Part shown: positions 9,299 through 18,221 of the stretch, piece by piece | Position numbering within the stretch: position 1 is the first letter of the stretch | Layout of the letters: the number at the start of each line of letters is the position of its first letter | Made by a program: the position numbers and the translations under genes | Notes under the pieces: model-generated | Seen by the model: the letters and a program-made list of their open reading frames with translations, nothing else | What the model was told of the DNA's origin: nothing | Database searches by the model: none | Source of the DNA: Citrobacter amalonaticus | Lineage (GTDB): Bacteria; Pseudomonadota; Gammaproteobacteria; Enterobacterales; Enterobacteriaceae | Direction: 5' to 3' | Length of the DNA: 64,000 nt | NCBI RefSeq assembly: GCF_018323885.1 | Contig: NZ_AP024585.1 | Location: 3,224,001-3,288,000, forward strand

Positions 9299-10219
9299 TC
9301 ACTTAACAAGAGTGACTATGTCTAATTTATAGGTAAAACTGTTTTTATTTATTCCACTGTTCACCAGTTGAGAGGAATCATCAGATTTTATATTATTCTG
9401 CATATCCGATACAGGTATTGTCAGGGGCTTATTTTGATTTAGGCCAACGCTTGTGCTTGCAGTCACTGCAACATCTTTTTTTTGTCCTTCTATTTTAAAA
9501 TGTTCTCGCGGTGATAATTTTGCCAAAGATGCAATTAGCGCATCAGGTTGTGATGTTGAGAGTTTATCATCAATAATAATTTTTTTCGCACTCTCATAAT
9601 CATCGGATTTTACCAGAGCATAGGCTAGGTTATACGCAGTTTGTGGTTTATATTCTTTCCTGGAATACAGAGGGAGAAGATAATTTCTTGCCGTAATATA
9701 ATCTCCTTGCAGAATAGCCATCATGGCCAGATTATTGACGACGACCTCTTCATCATAAAAAAGCCCTCTTGCTTTTTCAAAAGATAACGTTGCCTTAAGA
9801 TAGTCTCCTGTTTGAGCCAGTAAAATACCCTGTAAATTCCATAATTCCCCGTTTGAGTCATCATGTGCAAGCATTTCATTTAGAATGGTCTGGGCTTCAT
9901 TTTCCTTTCCTAACTCAAGCAGATTCTGTGTCTTAAGCAGTAAATATTCTTTACTTCCTTTTTTTTCTACCAATGGTGCCAGATAAATATTTGATGAGTT
10001 ATAGTCGCCAATTTTATTATATAGCTGTGATAGATAGTATCGTTCATCATCATTATCTTTAACACTGAGTTTATTTCTGTATATCTCAATAAGCCCTTGA
10101 TAATCATTCAGTTGAGTTAGGATATATTCCTTTTGTTCTTCATCAGATGCATTCGTAGGTCCACCTGTACAGCCAGATAGCACAGCAAGCATTAATAGGG
10201 GTAATAATCTTTTTACCAT
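9299..10219 (-). CDS. tadD: TadD-like TPR lipoprotein
   Basis: This is a 306-aa lipoprotein with an N-terminal signal ending in the lipobox LSGC (Cys17). The middle holds helical repeats of the tetratricopeptide type (for example ELWNLQGILLAQTGDYLKATLSFEKARGL-like segments around residues 125-155 and a second set near 170-215). TadD proteins are outer-membrane-associated TPR lipoproteins that help assemble the pilus secretin complex. The gene overlaps the end of tadC by seven bases, which suggests translational coupling. The C-terminal 60 residues are polar and probably unstructured. Confidence 0.82.
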   Translation of the reverse strand: MVKRLLPLLMLAVLSGCTGGPTNASDEEQKEYILTQLNDYQGLIEIYRNKLSVKDNDDERYYLSQLYNKIGDYNSSNIYLAPLVEKKGSKEYLLLKTQNLLELGKENEAQTILNEMLAHDDSNGELWNLQGILLAQTGDYLKATLSFEKARGLFYDEEVVVNNLAMMAILQGDYITARNYLLPLYSRKEYKPQTAYNLAYALVKSDDYESAKKIIIDDKLSTSQPDALIASLAKLSPREHFKIEGQKKDVAVTASTSVGLNQNKPLTIPVSDMQNNIKSDDSSQLVNSGINKNSFTYKLDIVTLVK

Positions 10220-11070
10220 GTCGAAGTCATCTTAATCAGGCCCGGACCGGCAACAATTGCGATCAGGGGAAAGAGAATAAAAGCAATCATTGGGAATGTC
10301 ATCTTTGCAGAAAGTGCTGCAACTTTTTCTTCCATTGCAAGTAATTGCATCTGTCTAATTTCTTTAGATAAATCTATAAGTACAGCATATATCGACGAGC
10401 CAAATTTTGTGCTCTGCAATAATGCTGAACACATCATTCTTACTTCTTCATTAACCACTTCACCTGAAAGTTGTTCAAGTGCAGCGTTAATGCCACTAAC
10501 ATCAGCTCTCAAAACAGTGCGGATAAGCAACGAAGACAGATCTTTATTGATCACTTCCATCTTATGAGAAATATAAGCAAGCGAAGCTTCGACTGTCATA
10601 CCTGACTGGATGCATACGGCTAAAAGATCTATACAGTAAGGAATGTCATTAGATATTCTTCTAAATCGCCGCTGAGAAATAGCTGTTTGCACTCTCGAAG
10701 GTACGATAACAATCACTCCGAGTATAGCTAACAGTGCAATCATTAGCACCTGATTATCAAGCTTCATCCATCCCATATAATTCGCTATGAGCACTGGTGA
10801 AGCTATCACAACAAATAAAAATGCCTTAACTTTAACATTCTTATCTAACTCAGATGAAATTGAAACAAGTTTACTATTTTTCTTGAATGTTTTATCCAGT
10901 TGCGTCTCTATCAAATTTGTTCCATATGTTAATATATTCTTTTTATTACTATCTACTTTAGAAAAATTGATTAACTTCTTAACTTTATTAGCTCGCTGCT
11001 TGCGATAAATAAGGAGTAATATACTTCTCATTCCAGTCAGAAAAACAATAAAAGAAATAATATATATCAT
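10213..11070 (-). CDS. tadC: TadC inner-membrane platform protein (GspF family)
   Basis: TadC is one of two GspF-type polytopic proteins that form the inner-membrane platform for pilus assembly. The sequence (285 aa) has an N-terminal membrane segment, a pair of hydrophobic segments near residues 90-130, the T2SSF domain signature DIPYCIDLLAVCIQSGMTVEASL around residues 140-165, and a C-terminal membrane segment. ATG at 11070 is chosen because it follows the tadB stop by one base; an in-frame TTG at 11079 would overlap tadB. It is placed between tadB and tadD, as in other tad loci. Confidence 0.85.
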   Translation of the reverse strand: MIYIISFIVFLTGMRSILLLIYRKQRANKVKKLINFSKVDSNKKNILTYGTNLIETQLDKTFKKNSKLVSISSELDKNVKVKAFLFVVIASPVLIANYMGWMKLDNQVLMIALLAILGVIVIVPSRVQTAISQRRFRRISNDIPYCIDLLAVCIQSGMTVEASLAYISHKMEVINKDLSSLLIRTVLRADVSGINAALEQLSGEVVNEEVRMMCSALLQSTKFGSSIYAVLIDLSKEIRQMQLLAMEEKVAALSAKMTFPMIAFILFPLIAIVAGPGLIKMTSTW

Positions 11071-11071
11071 T

Positions 11072-11986
11072 TCACCCAACCTTATTCATCATAGACCAAA
11101 CGATAAATAGCCCTATTAATATACTTGTTAATGCGTAATAAAGAATATATTTCCCTGCATCTGTTCCAATAAGAATTTCAAAGTTATCTGGTGCCACAAA
11201 TTTCAAGAAAAAGAAAAAAAAGACAGGAATAATGACAAGTACTTTAACCGACATTCTTGCCTCAGCAGTCATTGCGATTTTTTTTCTGTCCAACGTCTTA
11301 CTTGCTGAGATTAACATTGTCAGGCGAGACATCACTTCGCTAACTTGCCCTCCGCCTTTCATATTTATAAGTACCGTAATAACGAATGAAAAATATTCAC
11401 TATAGGGAAATTTTTCGTAAGAATCCATAAATATGCGCTCAGGATCATCTCCGATATCCAGTCGCATGAGAATACGTTTGAACTCTCTTCCGAAATCGCT
11501 GTCTATCACCCGCGAGCATTCTTCAAAGCCCTGCAATACCGGGCGCCCTACTCGTACCGCGCTATTAATTATATTGAGTGCCTCGGAGAAATCCCTCTCA
11601 AACTCTCGCCGGTACTTTTTTACTTGTCGCATATACAAAATATAGATGGTAGCAAGTAACGTTATATTTGTTATTACGACATTGCTGAAATTCAGATATT
11701 CCATGTTTACATATAATGCTGCGGCACATGCCACCAGTATTATCGCTACATGCTTAAAAATGTGCTCGTTTTTTTTTCCAATTAGATTAGCATGAAGCTT
11801 TTCAATAAAAATAAAAACTCCTGCCATTGAATCTTTGAATGGTTGTTTTTTATTTGCTACTTCCTGGCTGGCAATGATGTTCGTTGAGAGTATTTTTCCT
11901 TTTATTTCTTTCGTTTTTTTTAACGATAAATATATTTGAAGAACGCCACAAATAGAGATAACAATAAAAATCATTGCCATTATCAT
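11072..11986 (-). CDS. tadB: TadB inner-membrane platform protein (GspF family)
   Basis: This is the second GspF-type platform protein, 304 aa. It has one N-terminal membrane segment, a hydrophobic pair near residues 78-120, a cytoplasmic T2SSF domain containing FSEALNIINSAVRVGRPVLQG and MKGGGQVSEVMSRL, and two C-terminal membrane segments. The start codon overlaps the tadA stop (ATGA), so the two genes are translationally coupled. TadB and TadC are presumed to transmit TadA ATPase motion to pilin polymerisation. Confidence 0.87.
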   Translation of the reverse strand: MIMAMIFIVISICGVLQIYLSLKKTKEIKGKILSTNIIASQEVANKKQPFKDSMAGVFIFIEKLHANLIGKKNEHIFKHVAIILVACAAALYVNMEYLNFSNVVITNITLLATIYILYMRQVKKYRREFERDFSEALNIINSAVRVGRPVLQGFEECSRVIDSDFGREFKRILMRLDIGDDPERIFMDSYEKFPYSEYFSFVITVLINMKGGGQVSEVMSRLTMLISASKTLDRKKIAMTAEARMSVKVLVIIPVFFFFFLKFVAPDNFEILIGTDAGKYILYYALTSILIGLFIVWSMMNKVG

Positions 11987-13272
11987 GAGACTTTATTCCC
12001 AAATAGTTGCCGTAACGGATCAAGATAACCATGAATTAAAGCTTGCCGATAAACTGCTGACCGCTGCAAAAGACCGTTACATGTAAATGTACCCGTGATC
12101 ATACCATTATTATCTCTTTCAGGATTAGCAGCATAAGAAAAGATATCCTGTAGAATAATATTCTCACCTTCCATCCCCATGACTTCGGATATATTTATTA
12201 CTTTTCTGGACCCATCAGGAAGACGTGAAGCTTGAACAATGATATTCACAGCAGTTGAAATATTTCTCCGTATTGCTACTAGGGGTAATGCTGAATTGGC
12301 CATCATTACCATGCTCTCAAGACGAGCTAATGCATCACGCGGGTTATTTGCATGCAGCGTTGACATAGAACCATCATGTCCGGTGTTCATTGCCTGCAGC
12401 ATTTCGAAGGCTTCTGGTCCGCGGCATTCCCCAATAATAATACGATCCGGGCGCATACGAAGTGAGTTGATAACCAAATTTCGCATCGTGATTTGCCCTT
12501 GGTTTTCTGAACCTGCCAATCGCGTTTCTAGTCTTAATACATGTGCTTGTTGTAAACGAAGTTCCGCTGCATCTTCAAGTGTCAAGACACGTTCAGTTTC
12601 GTCAACATATTGGGACATCGCATTTAGTAGAGTTGTTTTACCCGAGCCTGTCCCCCCGGAGACTATGATATTGACTCTACAGCGACTTGCAATTACCAGG
12701 AAATTAGCCATCATTTCATTCATACTGCCATATTTGATTAGCTCTCCCAGAGTTATATTTCCCTTACCAAATTTACGAATGGACATTGAAGTGCCATCAA
12801 TAGATATTGGAGAAATAACTACGTTGAGTCGGCTACCATCAGGCATACGCGCATCCACAAGCGGTTGCGCGTCATCAATTCGCCTTCCTACTTTACCCAC
12901 CAAACGTCGGGCAATATCTGTTAACTGCTCATTATTGATGAACTGCTTATCAGAGAGTTCCAGGCGACCTTTACGTTCTACAAAGATACGATCCGGGCCG
13001 TTGACCAATATATCGCTAATCGACTCATCTTCCATTAACTCGCGCAATGGACCATAGCCAGTAATTTCATCAACAACTAACTCACACAGCTCCTGTCGCT
13101 CCGGTGCAGAGAGATAATTCTCTGTGCGATTGTTATTAATAACATTACGAATAACCGTATTAACTTCGTTAATGAGTTCCGCACGGTTTTCTTTGATACT
13201 TTCAATTTGTTCCAGATCTATGTTTTTAAGTACTTCTTGTCTGAAATAGATAAAGGAAATTGATTTATTCAT
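11983..13272 (-). CDS. tadA: TadA/CpaF secretion ATPase
   Basis: TadA is the hexameric ATPase that powers Flp pilus polymerisation on the inner-membrane cytoplasmic face. At 429 aa it shows the family features in order: the GYGPLRELMEDESISDILVNG region (72-92), the arginine-rich RRIDDAQPLVDARMPDGSRLN segment (130-150), Walker A GGTGSGKTT (206-214), an Asp box LTLEDAAELRL, and Walker B with RMRPDRIIIGECRG and the His box MSTLHANNP. The catalytic elements are all present. It lies between tadZ and tadB with a 60-base gap to tadZ. Confidence 0.95.
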   Translation of the reverse strand: MNKSISFIYFRQEVLKNIDLEQIESIKENRAELINEVNTVIRNVINNNRTENYLSAPERQELCELVVDEITGYGPLRELMEDESISDILVNGPDRIFVERKGRLELSDKQFINNEQLTDIARRLVGKVGRRIDDAQPLVDARMPDGSRLNVVISPISIDGTSMSIRKFGKGNITLGELIKYGSMNEMMANFLVIASRCRVNIIVSGGTGSGKTTLLNAMSQYVDETERVLTLEDAAELRLQQAHVLRLETRLAGSENQGQITMRNLVINSLRMRPDRIIIGECRGPEAFEMLQAMNTGHDGSMSTLHANNPRDALARLESMVMMANSALPLVAIRRNISTAVNIIVQASRLPDGSRKVINISEVMGMEGENIILQDIFSYAANPERDNNGMITGTFTCNGLLQRSAVYRQALIHGYLDPLRQLFGNKVS

Positions 13273-13332
13273 ATAAGGCCCATGATTAATATAGTGCCTT
13301 GACGAGGGATAGCCACGATGATAACCTGGTCA

Positions 13333-14478
13333 TTAATTATTTTTCTTCTTATTAAATATTGAAAATAGTGATAGACCTTTCTTATTGCCATCAGGTTTCT
13401 CACCTTTCATATTTTTACCCAACATTTTGGCCGTAAAGAAATAAAGTTCTGATTTGTTATCAGTCTTTTTTACATCTTTAATGTAAGGGTGTACAATGTC
13501 AATTTTCTTACCCAGGTAATTTTCTATATCTTCCTTATTCAACTCATTCGGCCTTGAATGATGATTTTCATTCAGAATGATAATGTTTTTTGAATTTTTC
13601 TTCTGATTGTCTGACGTGGTGGTTGTTCTTTCTAATTCATCAATGATAAGACGGGCATTGCGTACTGATGAGAGTTCTCTGGTTACAACAATAAAGATAA
13701 AATCGGAACCAGGGACAATGTAGGCAAGTTTATCTCTCACCTGTGTTGTAACGTTATGGTCAAAAACAACAATATTATAATTTTTGTATTCGTCCGAATC
13801 AAACTGCCATTGCTCTTCATCAGTAGCAATCTTCATTCCGCGATTTGCGTCAATATAAGATATTACACCGTCATGTTGTAGAGCGGTATCTGATATGAGA
13901 TCAAGATCGGGTGTGCCTGTATGCCCCTGAACAAGCAATACAGGTAAATGACTTAATCCACAAATTGATCTAAAAAACTGGTATGCGACAAAAGAAGTTC
14001 CACTTCCCCCTTTGCAGCCCAGGATACTGATGCGTTGTGTATAGCTCACACTTGTAACATCAGTTTCAAAATTCTTCAATGTTACACCGAGCAATGTAAT
14101 TTGTGAATCAAGATGCAAATATACAGCCCCAATTCGCTTCATTTCATTGCTGAAGGTAATTGAATCAACATCACCAATAAATATTTTTTTCGTTGCAGCT
14201 GGAAAGAGATATTTTATCTTTTGCTGTATAGCGTCTACATCGTTAAAATCTTCAATATCAACGATGAGATACTCTGACGATGTTAATTCTTTATCATCGA
14301 TAATATCATTGAAAAATTTATTTACCTGGATAATGTCATGGCAGCCGTTCACGCGTATTTGGGTCATTACCCCAGCAGAAACATGACTACGTGATGAGAT
14401 GACAGCAACAGTTCCAATGGTGGAATTGTTATTTTTATTTTCAATATTTCTTTTGTTAATTTTAGTAAGATCCAGCAT
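13333..14478 (-). CDS. tadZ: TadZ/CpaE-like pilus localisation ATPase
   Basis: TadZ proteins place the Tad machine at the cell pole. The N-terminal 140 residues look like an atypical receiver domain (segments TVAVISSR, YLIVDIEDF, KKIFIGDV). The C-terminal half is a ParA/MinD-type ATPase with the deviant P-loop LGCKGGSGTS (residues 153-162) typical of CpaE/TadZ, and a VVFDHNVTTQVRDK segment near the Walker B position. The 381-aa length fits. The last 30 residues are lysine-rich. A strong ribosome site, GGAGGGG, precedes the ATG. It sits 15 bases after rcpA. Confidence 0.88.
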   Translation of the reverse strand: MLDLTKINKRNIENKNNNSTIGTVAVISSRSHVSAGVMTQIRVNGCHDIIQVNKFFNDIIDDKELTSSEYLIVDIEDFNDVDAIQQKIKYLFPAATKKIFIGDVDSITFSNEMKRIGAVYLHLDSQITLLGVTLKNFETDVTSVSYTQRISILGCKGGSGTSFVAYQFFRSICGLSHLPVLLVQGHTGTPDLDLISDTALQHDGVISYIDANRGMKIATDEEQWQFDSDEYKNYNIVVFDHNVTTQVRDKLAYIVPGSDFIFIVVTRELSSVRNARLIIDELERTTTTSDNQKKNSKNIIILNENHHSRPNELNKEDIENYLGKKIDIVHPYIKDVKKTDNKSELYFFTAKMLGKNMKGEKPDGNKKGLSLFSIFNKKKNN

Positions 14479-14493
14479 TTCCCCTCCCGTTCT

Positions 14494-15909
14494 TTATCGG
14501 ATAAATCCACCGCGTGAAATGAAACTTCTTGCGTCTTCTTCTAGTCTATTAGTATGTTCATCAGCAACGCCGACATTGAAGAAAAGTTTGTCTACTGAAG
14601 TTTTATGGTATTGGGGAGTGGGGATTTTATAGCTATTTTCTGCTGAAAACGGTTTTACTAATTTTACAGTTGCGAATACGACTAGCTCACTCTTCTCTCT
14701 TTCAGTCTGTGAGCTTCGGGCAAAAGCCCCAAGGATTGGGATATCGCCGGCATACGGCACTTTAGATAAAGACTCTCGGTCAGTTTCAGTCAGTAATCCA
14801 CCGATGACAAAACTATCTCCATCGGCTAATTCTATTGTGGATTGTGTTCTTCTGGTGTTAATGGTCGGGATAGCATAGGAGTTGTAAGTGTAGCTCCCTG
14901 TAACATTACTTAATTCGTTAGATATGAAAAGACGGATTTTATCAGTGCGATTCACCTTTGCGCCAATATTAAGACGTATGCCGTATTCCTTATACTCCAC
15001 AGATGCCGTACTGTTGCCACCACTGTCGACAACAATTGGAATCTCCCCTCCTACCAAAAAGCTGGCATACTCTCCTGAGAGAACGGTTAAATTCGGTTGT
15101 GCTAACACTTTCGCAATGCTGTCGTTTTTGACGGCGTTGATAACAGTACTAATGTTTCCTGCATCAAATCCGCCTTTAAAGCCTATTAAGCTGAAGACTC
15201 CCGCGCTGTTTGCTGTACTCCCACCGTTGATGATACTGTCAAGTGTTAAGCTGCTCCATTCAATGCCCAACGCATCGGTGAATTGCTTAGTCACTTCAAC
15301 AACGGTTAACTTCACATTAACCTGTTGCGGCGATGATAGTACAGTCATGCGATCGATGATATTGTCCCATCTTTTTTTACTTAAATGGTCGATCTTGGTG
15401 CCGCCCGTGCCGCCGCCTTGCGAATTTTCATTCCATGTGACGTCTTCTTCTTTTTTATCACTGCCAACAAGACTACCAACAGTGTTATAGATCTCATCTC
15501 TTAATTCTTCTGTCGCCACTTCACCCTGAATAATATAAGTTGCCTTATCTTTACTCATGTAGCGCTCAATGCTAATTTTGGTGCCAGGGTATTTTTTATT
15601 CACCTTTTGGGCCAGGGAGCTTCCGATTTCATCAACGGCAACGCTGATTTTTTTTAATACTTTACCTTTCACTCCGTAAATCGTTAGATCAGCCACACCT
15701 GGTTGCTTGGCGAACAGGACAATTTTTTTATTATCAATGACTTTGTAATCTGCAACTTCTGGGTTTGAGATGAAAACAGTCTCTATTTTCTGCTGCGATG
15801 AAATATTTTTTGCTTGCCCTTCCTTCAGTGTTAAATCTTCTCCAAAGGCAGACGATAGTAATAATGGACATAAACAAAATAAAACGAGCACTTTTGCTGT
15901 TTTCGACAT
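14494..15909 (-). CDS. rcpA: RcpA/CpaC outer-membrane secretin
   Basis: This protein forms the outer-membrane channel for the Flp pilus. A signal peptide occupies about residues 1-23 from the chosen ATG (MSKTAKVLVLF...), followed by a BON/N1-type domain (SNPEVADYKVID...QPGVADLTIYG), a polar linker with a GGGTGGT stretch, and the C-terminal secretin domain with VEYKEYGIRLNIGAKV and FVIGGLLTETDRES...PYAGDIPILG (about 370-405). ATG at 15909 is favoured, with AAGGA at good distance; an in-frame codon at 15933 is less likely. The mature channel needs either its own lipid signal or a pilotin; RcpB was not found here. Confidence 0.92.
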   Translation of the reverse strand: MSKTAKVLVLFCLCPLLLSSAFGEDLTLKEGQAKNISSQQKIETVFISNPEVADYKVIDNKKIVLFAKQPGVADLTIYGVKGKVLKKISVAVDEIGSSLAQKVNKKYPGTKISIERYMSKDKATYIIQGEVATEELRDEIYNTVGSLVGSDKKEEDVTWNENSQGGGTGGTKIDHLSKKRWDNIIDRMTVLSSPQQVNVKLTVVEVTKQFTDALGIEWSSLTLDSIINGGSTANSAGVFSLIGFKGGFDAGNISTVINAVKNDSIAKVLAQPNLTVLSGEYASFLVGGEIPIVVDSGGNSTASVEYKEYGIRLNIGAKVNRTDKIRLFISNELSNVTGSYTYNSYAIPTINTRRTQSTIELADGDSFVIGGLLTETDRESLSKVPYAGDIPILGAFARSSQTEREKSELVVFATVKLVKPFSAENSYKIPTPQYHKTSVDKLFFNVGVADEHTNRLEEDARSFISRGGFIR

Positions 15910-15956
15910 AAATCTATCCTTATTTTTAAGCATCCGTATTATTAATACTTTTAGCG

Positions 15957-16901
15957 CTATTTGCTATTTATCGAACTGTTAGCACTATTCTCACCGCGAA
16001 ACTCTCTTATAAACTCACTGTCATTTTGAATCGTTGTCGCACTTTGAACCGCTGTCGATAAAATATTTCTATTATCAATCGGCCACTGACCTTCATCCCC
16101 CACTAAGACAGAATGAGCAGGATCAAATTCAGCAATATTTTCACTCGTAGGGAAAATATACAGTTTTGCATCCTCTAAACCTTTTAGCATTATCACTTCT
16201 GCAGGCGTAAGCTCCACTAAAACATATCCTTCATTTATCATGGGGTTTTGTTCATTTACTACTGCTTTAACTTTCGATGTAACTGTTTGAATGGACAGTA
16301 TCTTCTTATTTTTCATTAACATTTTGAAATGCCGACCATTAATATGATCCGTTGCATCTGTTACTGGCGCGGTCTTTATCTCTCCGGATTCGTCTTTTGT
16401 TACTCTCAAATTATAGGCCAGATAAATATCTACTCCGCCGCCAGCTTGCGCATTGTTGAAGAGATAGCTATCATTTTTTTTAATAGAGAATCCGTAGACT
16501 ATACTTCCAGGTTTTGCTGACATTTTTATATATTCTTCGCTACCTGGCTTAACTAAAATTGCCTGGGGAATTTTTGCGCCTTCTGAAATATCACTTTTCA
16601 GCATCCAGTTATCAATATCGCCCACTGAAAGTGTACTTTTTTCATTCCCCCCCTCTTTTATCTTGAGGGTTTCGAGTTGAAAATCACCAGAGGTTAAGCG
16701 CGTCCCTTTTTGCAGATTTTTCTTCGCAACGGCGACGGTAATACTCTCAGTAGGCGATTCGATAACTTTTGTTTGAACAACTTTCTGCACCTGACTGGGC
16801 TTGTACTGGGGTTTCTTGCTCGCCATATAATAAAAAAGCATACCAATGATACCAATAACGATCATGGCAATATTAATTATTAATGAGTATTTTTTGCTCA
16901 T
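15957..16901 (-). CDS. cpaB: RcpC/CpaB pilus assembly protein with SAF domain
   Basis: CpaB/RcpC is a periplasmic, inner-membrane-anchored protein that supports secretin function. A single N-terminal membrane anchor (IINIAMIVIGIIGMLFYYMA) is followed by the SAF domain, ITVAVAKKNLQKGTRLTSGDF, and later the VLVELTPAEVIMLKGLEDA segment typical of the RcpC family. The start at 16901 is chosen because of the TGAGGA ribosome site seven bases upstream; a longer frame to 16958 lacks one. It is the first gene of the close-packed assembly operon, separated from the pilin gene by 337 bases and a terminator. Confidence 0.88.
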   Translation of the reverse strand: MSKKYSLIINIAMIVIGIIGMLFYYMASKKPQYKPSQVQKVVQTKVIESPTESITVAVAKKNLQKGTRLTSGDFQLETLKIKEGGNEKSTLSVGDIDNWMLKSDISEGAKIPQAILVKPGSEEYIKMSAKPGSIVYGFSIKKNDSYLFNNAQAGGGVDIYLAYNLRVTKDESGEIKTAPVTDATDHINGRHFKMLMKNKKILSIQTVTSKVKAVVNEQNPMINEGYVLVELTPAEVIMLKGLEDAKLYIFPTSENIAEFDPAHSVLVGDEGQWPIDNRNILSTAVQSATTIQNDSEFIREFRGENSANSSINSK

Positions 16902-17238
16902 TGATATCCTCAACGTTATCAGGCTAATATGTGTGACGTCATAATTTATATGACGCAAACTATGATTTATGATGCCATCATCGTCCGCATATTATGGGAA
17001 AATTGAATATAAGAATTAAGTTCTATAATAGAAGTAAATGTATATTGAGGAATACGTACATGATATACATTTATTTTGGACATAGCTACCGCACGGACTT
17101 TGCTGATTGCGAAGTCTACAAAGGGATTACCATATTTTACTTACACATAAAAAATGATGTTTTCACACCATTTATTTATACTTATTTTATTAAACTGTAC
17201 GGGCAGAATATTCCCTGCCCGCATTATCTCAACGCTGA
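16902..17238. other. Gap between flp and cpaB, lacking a prepilin peptidase gene
   Basis: In many tad loci a prepilin peptidase gene (tadV/cpaA, about 450 bases) lies between the pilin gene and rcpC/cpaB. The gap here is too short for one and no peptidase-like frame exists on either strand. It holds the flp terminator and, presumably, a promoter for the assembly genes. A plus-strand frame at 16994-17407 runs antisense to flp and is not considered coding. Confidence 0.6.
17188..17222 (-). terminator. Terminator directly after flp
   Basis: An inverted repeat with arms CGGGCAG (17200-17206) and CTGCCCG (17215-17221) begins 18 bases beyond the flp stop, and on the minus strand it is followed by TACAGTTTAATAAAAT. 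It would make a short, abundant pilin transcript with limited read-through into the assembly genes. Confidence 0.65.
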
Positions 17239-17469
17239 TTATGAAGTGATAGAATCCAAAACCTGTTGCGATACCGTTTTGAAAATACTTTCTAACAACG
17301 TCTGTACTGTACCATCTTTACCGAAGATCACTGCGACTACGGCTGCAACGCCAGCAAGTACAATTGCATATTCTACAGCTGTCACGCCTCGCTCATCTTT
17401 AAAGTAGTTATGGACACGTCCGGCTCCATTTAACCCCTTAACATAAGCTTTGATGAGTAGCTCATTCAT
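17239..17469 (-). CDS. flp: Flp-family major pilin precursor
   Basis: This is the structural subunit of the Flp/Tad pilus. The 76-aa precursor has a basic leader, a cleavage site in ERGVTAVEYAIVLAG with glycine at residue 28 and the conserved Glu-Tyr pair at 33-34 (positions +5 and +6), then a 20-residue hydrophobic helix and a short tail. The mature protein would be about 48 residues, the normal Flp size. ATG at 17469 is preceded by AGGGA at good distance; an in-frame upstream codon at 17508 is less likely. It needs a prepilin peptidase that is not encoded in this window. Confidence 0.93.
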   Translation of the reverse strand: MNELLIKAYVKGLNGAGRVHNYFKDERGVTAVEYAIVLAGVAAVVAVIFGKDGTVQTLLESIFKTVSQQVLDSITS

Positions 17470-17905
17470 TTTCTTAGTCCCTATTATGATACATTTAGTA
17501 GCTAACAACCCTGATAGCTAGTCGCGCGTATACACAGTCTGCAGCCTGAATTCGTATATGGCTCAAGCTGGAAACATTATGAACTTTGGATTTCTAAAAT
17601 ATAACCCTATGATTTTTTTTTAAGATTATATTTATATAGCGAAGGGGATTGAATTGTCAGATTACAATTCATCAAAACGATTGATTTGAATTTGTGGGAA
17701 TTATATCGTGCGTTTTTCCTTCTTTTTTTGAGGCGTTTCTGATTAATTTAAATTAAATTACACATGAGATAATATAATGCAATATATTTAAATAGATTTG
17801 TTTTTTGCGACCTGCCAGAATTTGGGTCCAATAAAGAATTCACTATCGGACCCACAATGAGACACTTTCGCTTAGATGTCTAATTGACCCTCTGTTGAGT
17901 CATTA
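17470..17905. other. AT-rich promoter region of flp and island border with yfcL
   Basis: The region has no convincing frame. It should contain the flp promoter, but I could not place it with confidence. An inverted repeat with arms TGGGTCC (17823-17829) and GGACCCA (17848-17854) lies 50 bases beyond the yfcL stop. Base composition changes from AT-rich to typical enteric near 17880, which marks the island border. Confidence 0.5.
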
Positions 17906-18190
17906 TTAAACGCCTTGATGCGCCACCTTCTGATACAGCGCGTCCCACATCTCTTTGACTAACGCCTGATCGCGCGGCGACAACTCACCGGCACCGATAG
18001 CGTTTTCCAGGCTGCGGGTGACGTTGGCATAGACGGCCTGAGCAGAATGGTCATCAGTACCTTCCAGTTCTGCGACGGCTAACGTCAGGTGGCCACGCAA
18101 ATATCCACTGGCAAACAGCTCATCATCGCTTGCATGCTCTACCATGTCGTCGATTAATGCCAGAATGCGTGATTCAAACTCCGCGATCAT
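17906..18190 (-). CDS. yfcL: YfcL family protein
   Basis: This is a small acidic protein of 94 aa, close to E. coli YfcL in length and sequence. No enzymatic motif is visible and its function is unknown. It is the last gene of the row prmB, aroC, mepA, yfcA, epmC, yfcL read on the minus strand, 31 bases after epmC. The downstream side is the Tad island border. Confidence 0.9.
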   Translation of the reverse strand: MIAEFESRILALIDDMVEHASDDELFASGYLRGHLTLAVAELEGTDDHSAQAVYANVTRSLENAIGAGELSPRDQALVKEMWDALYQKVAHQGV

Positions 18191-18221
18191 CTTCTTTCCT
18201 CATTGTAACGTGGCACTGGCT

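Noticed and set aside
12239..13057. Long open frame of 272 codons on the plus strand
   Set aside because: It lies wholly antisense to the well-supported tadA gene and its translation is rich in serine and arginine, typical of a shadow frame.
16994..17407. Plus-strand frame of 137 codons overlapping flp
   Set aside because: It is antisense to the pilin gene over its last third and has no family resemblance; the pilin is certain.
17823..17854. Inverted repeat TGGGTCC/GGACCCA near the yfcL stop considered as an attachment site or terminator
   Set aside because: The loop is long and no T run follows on the yfcL side; evidence too weak to call either.
2026..17905. Looked for integrase, transposase, direct repeats or tRNA at the Tad island borders
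   Set aside because: None was found by eye, so I do not call it an integrative element.
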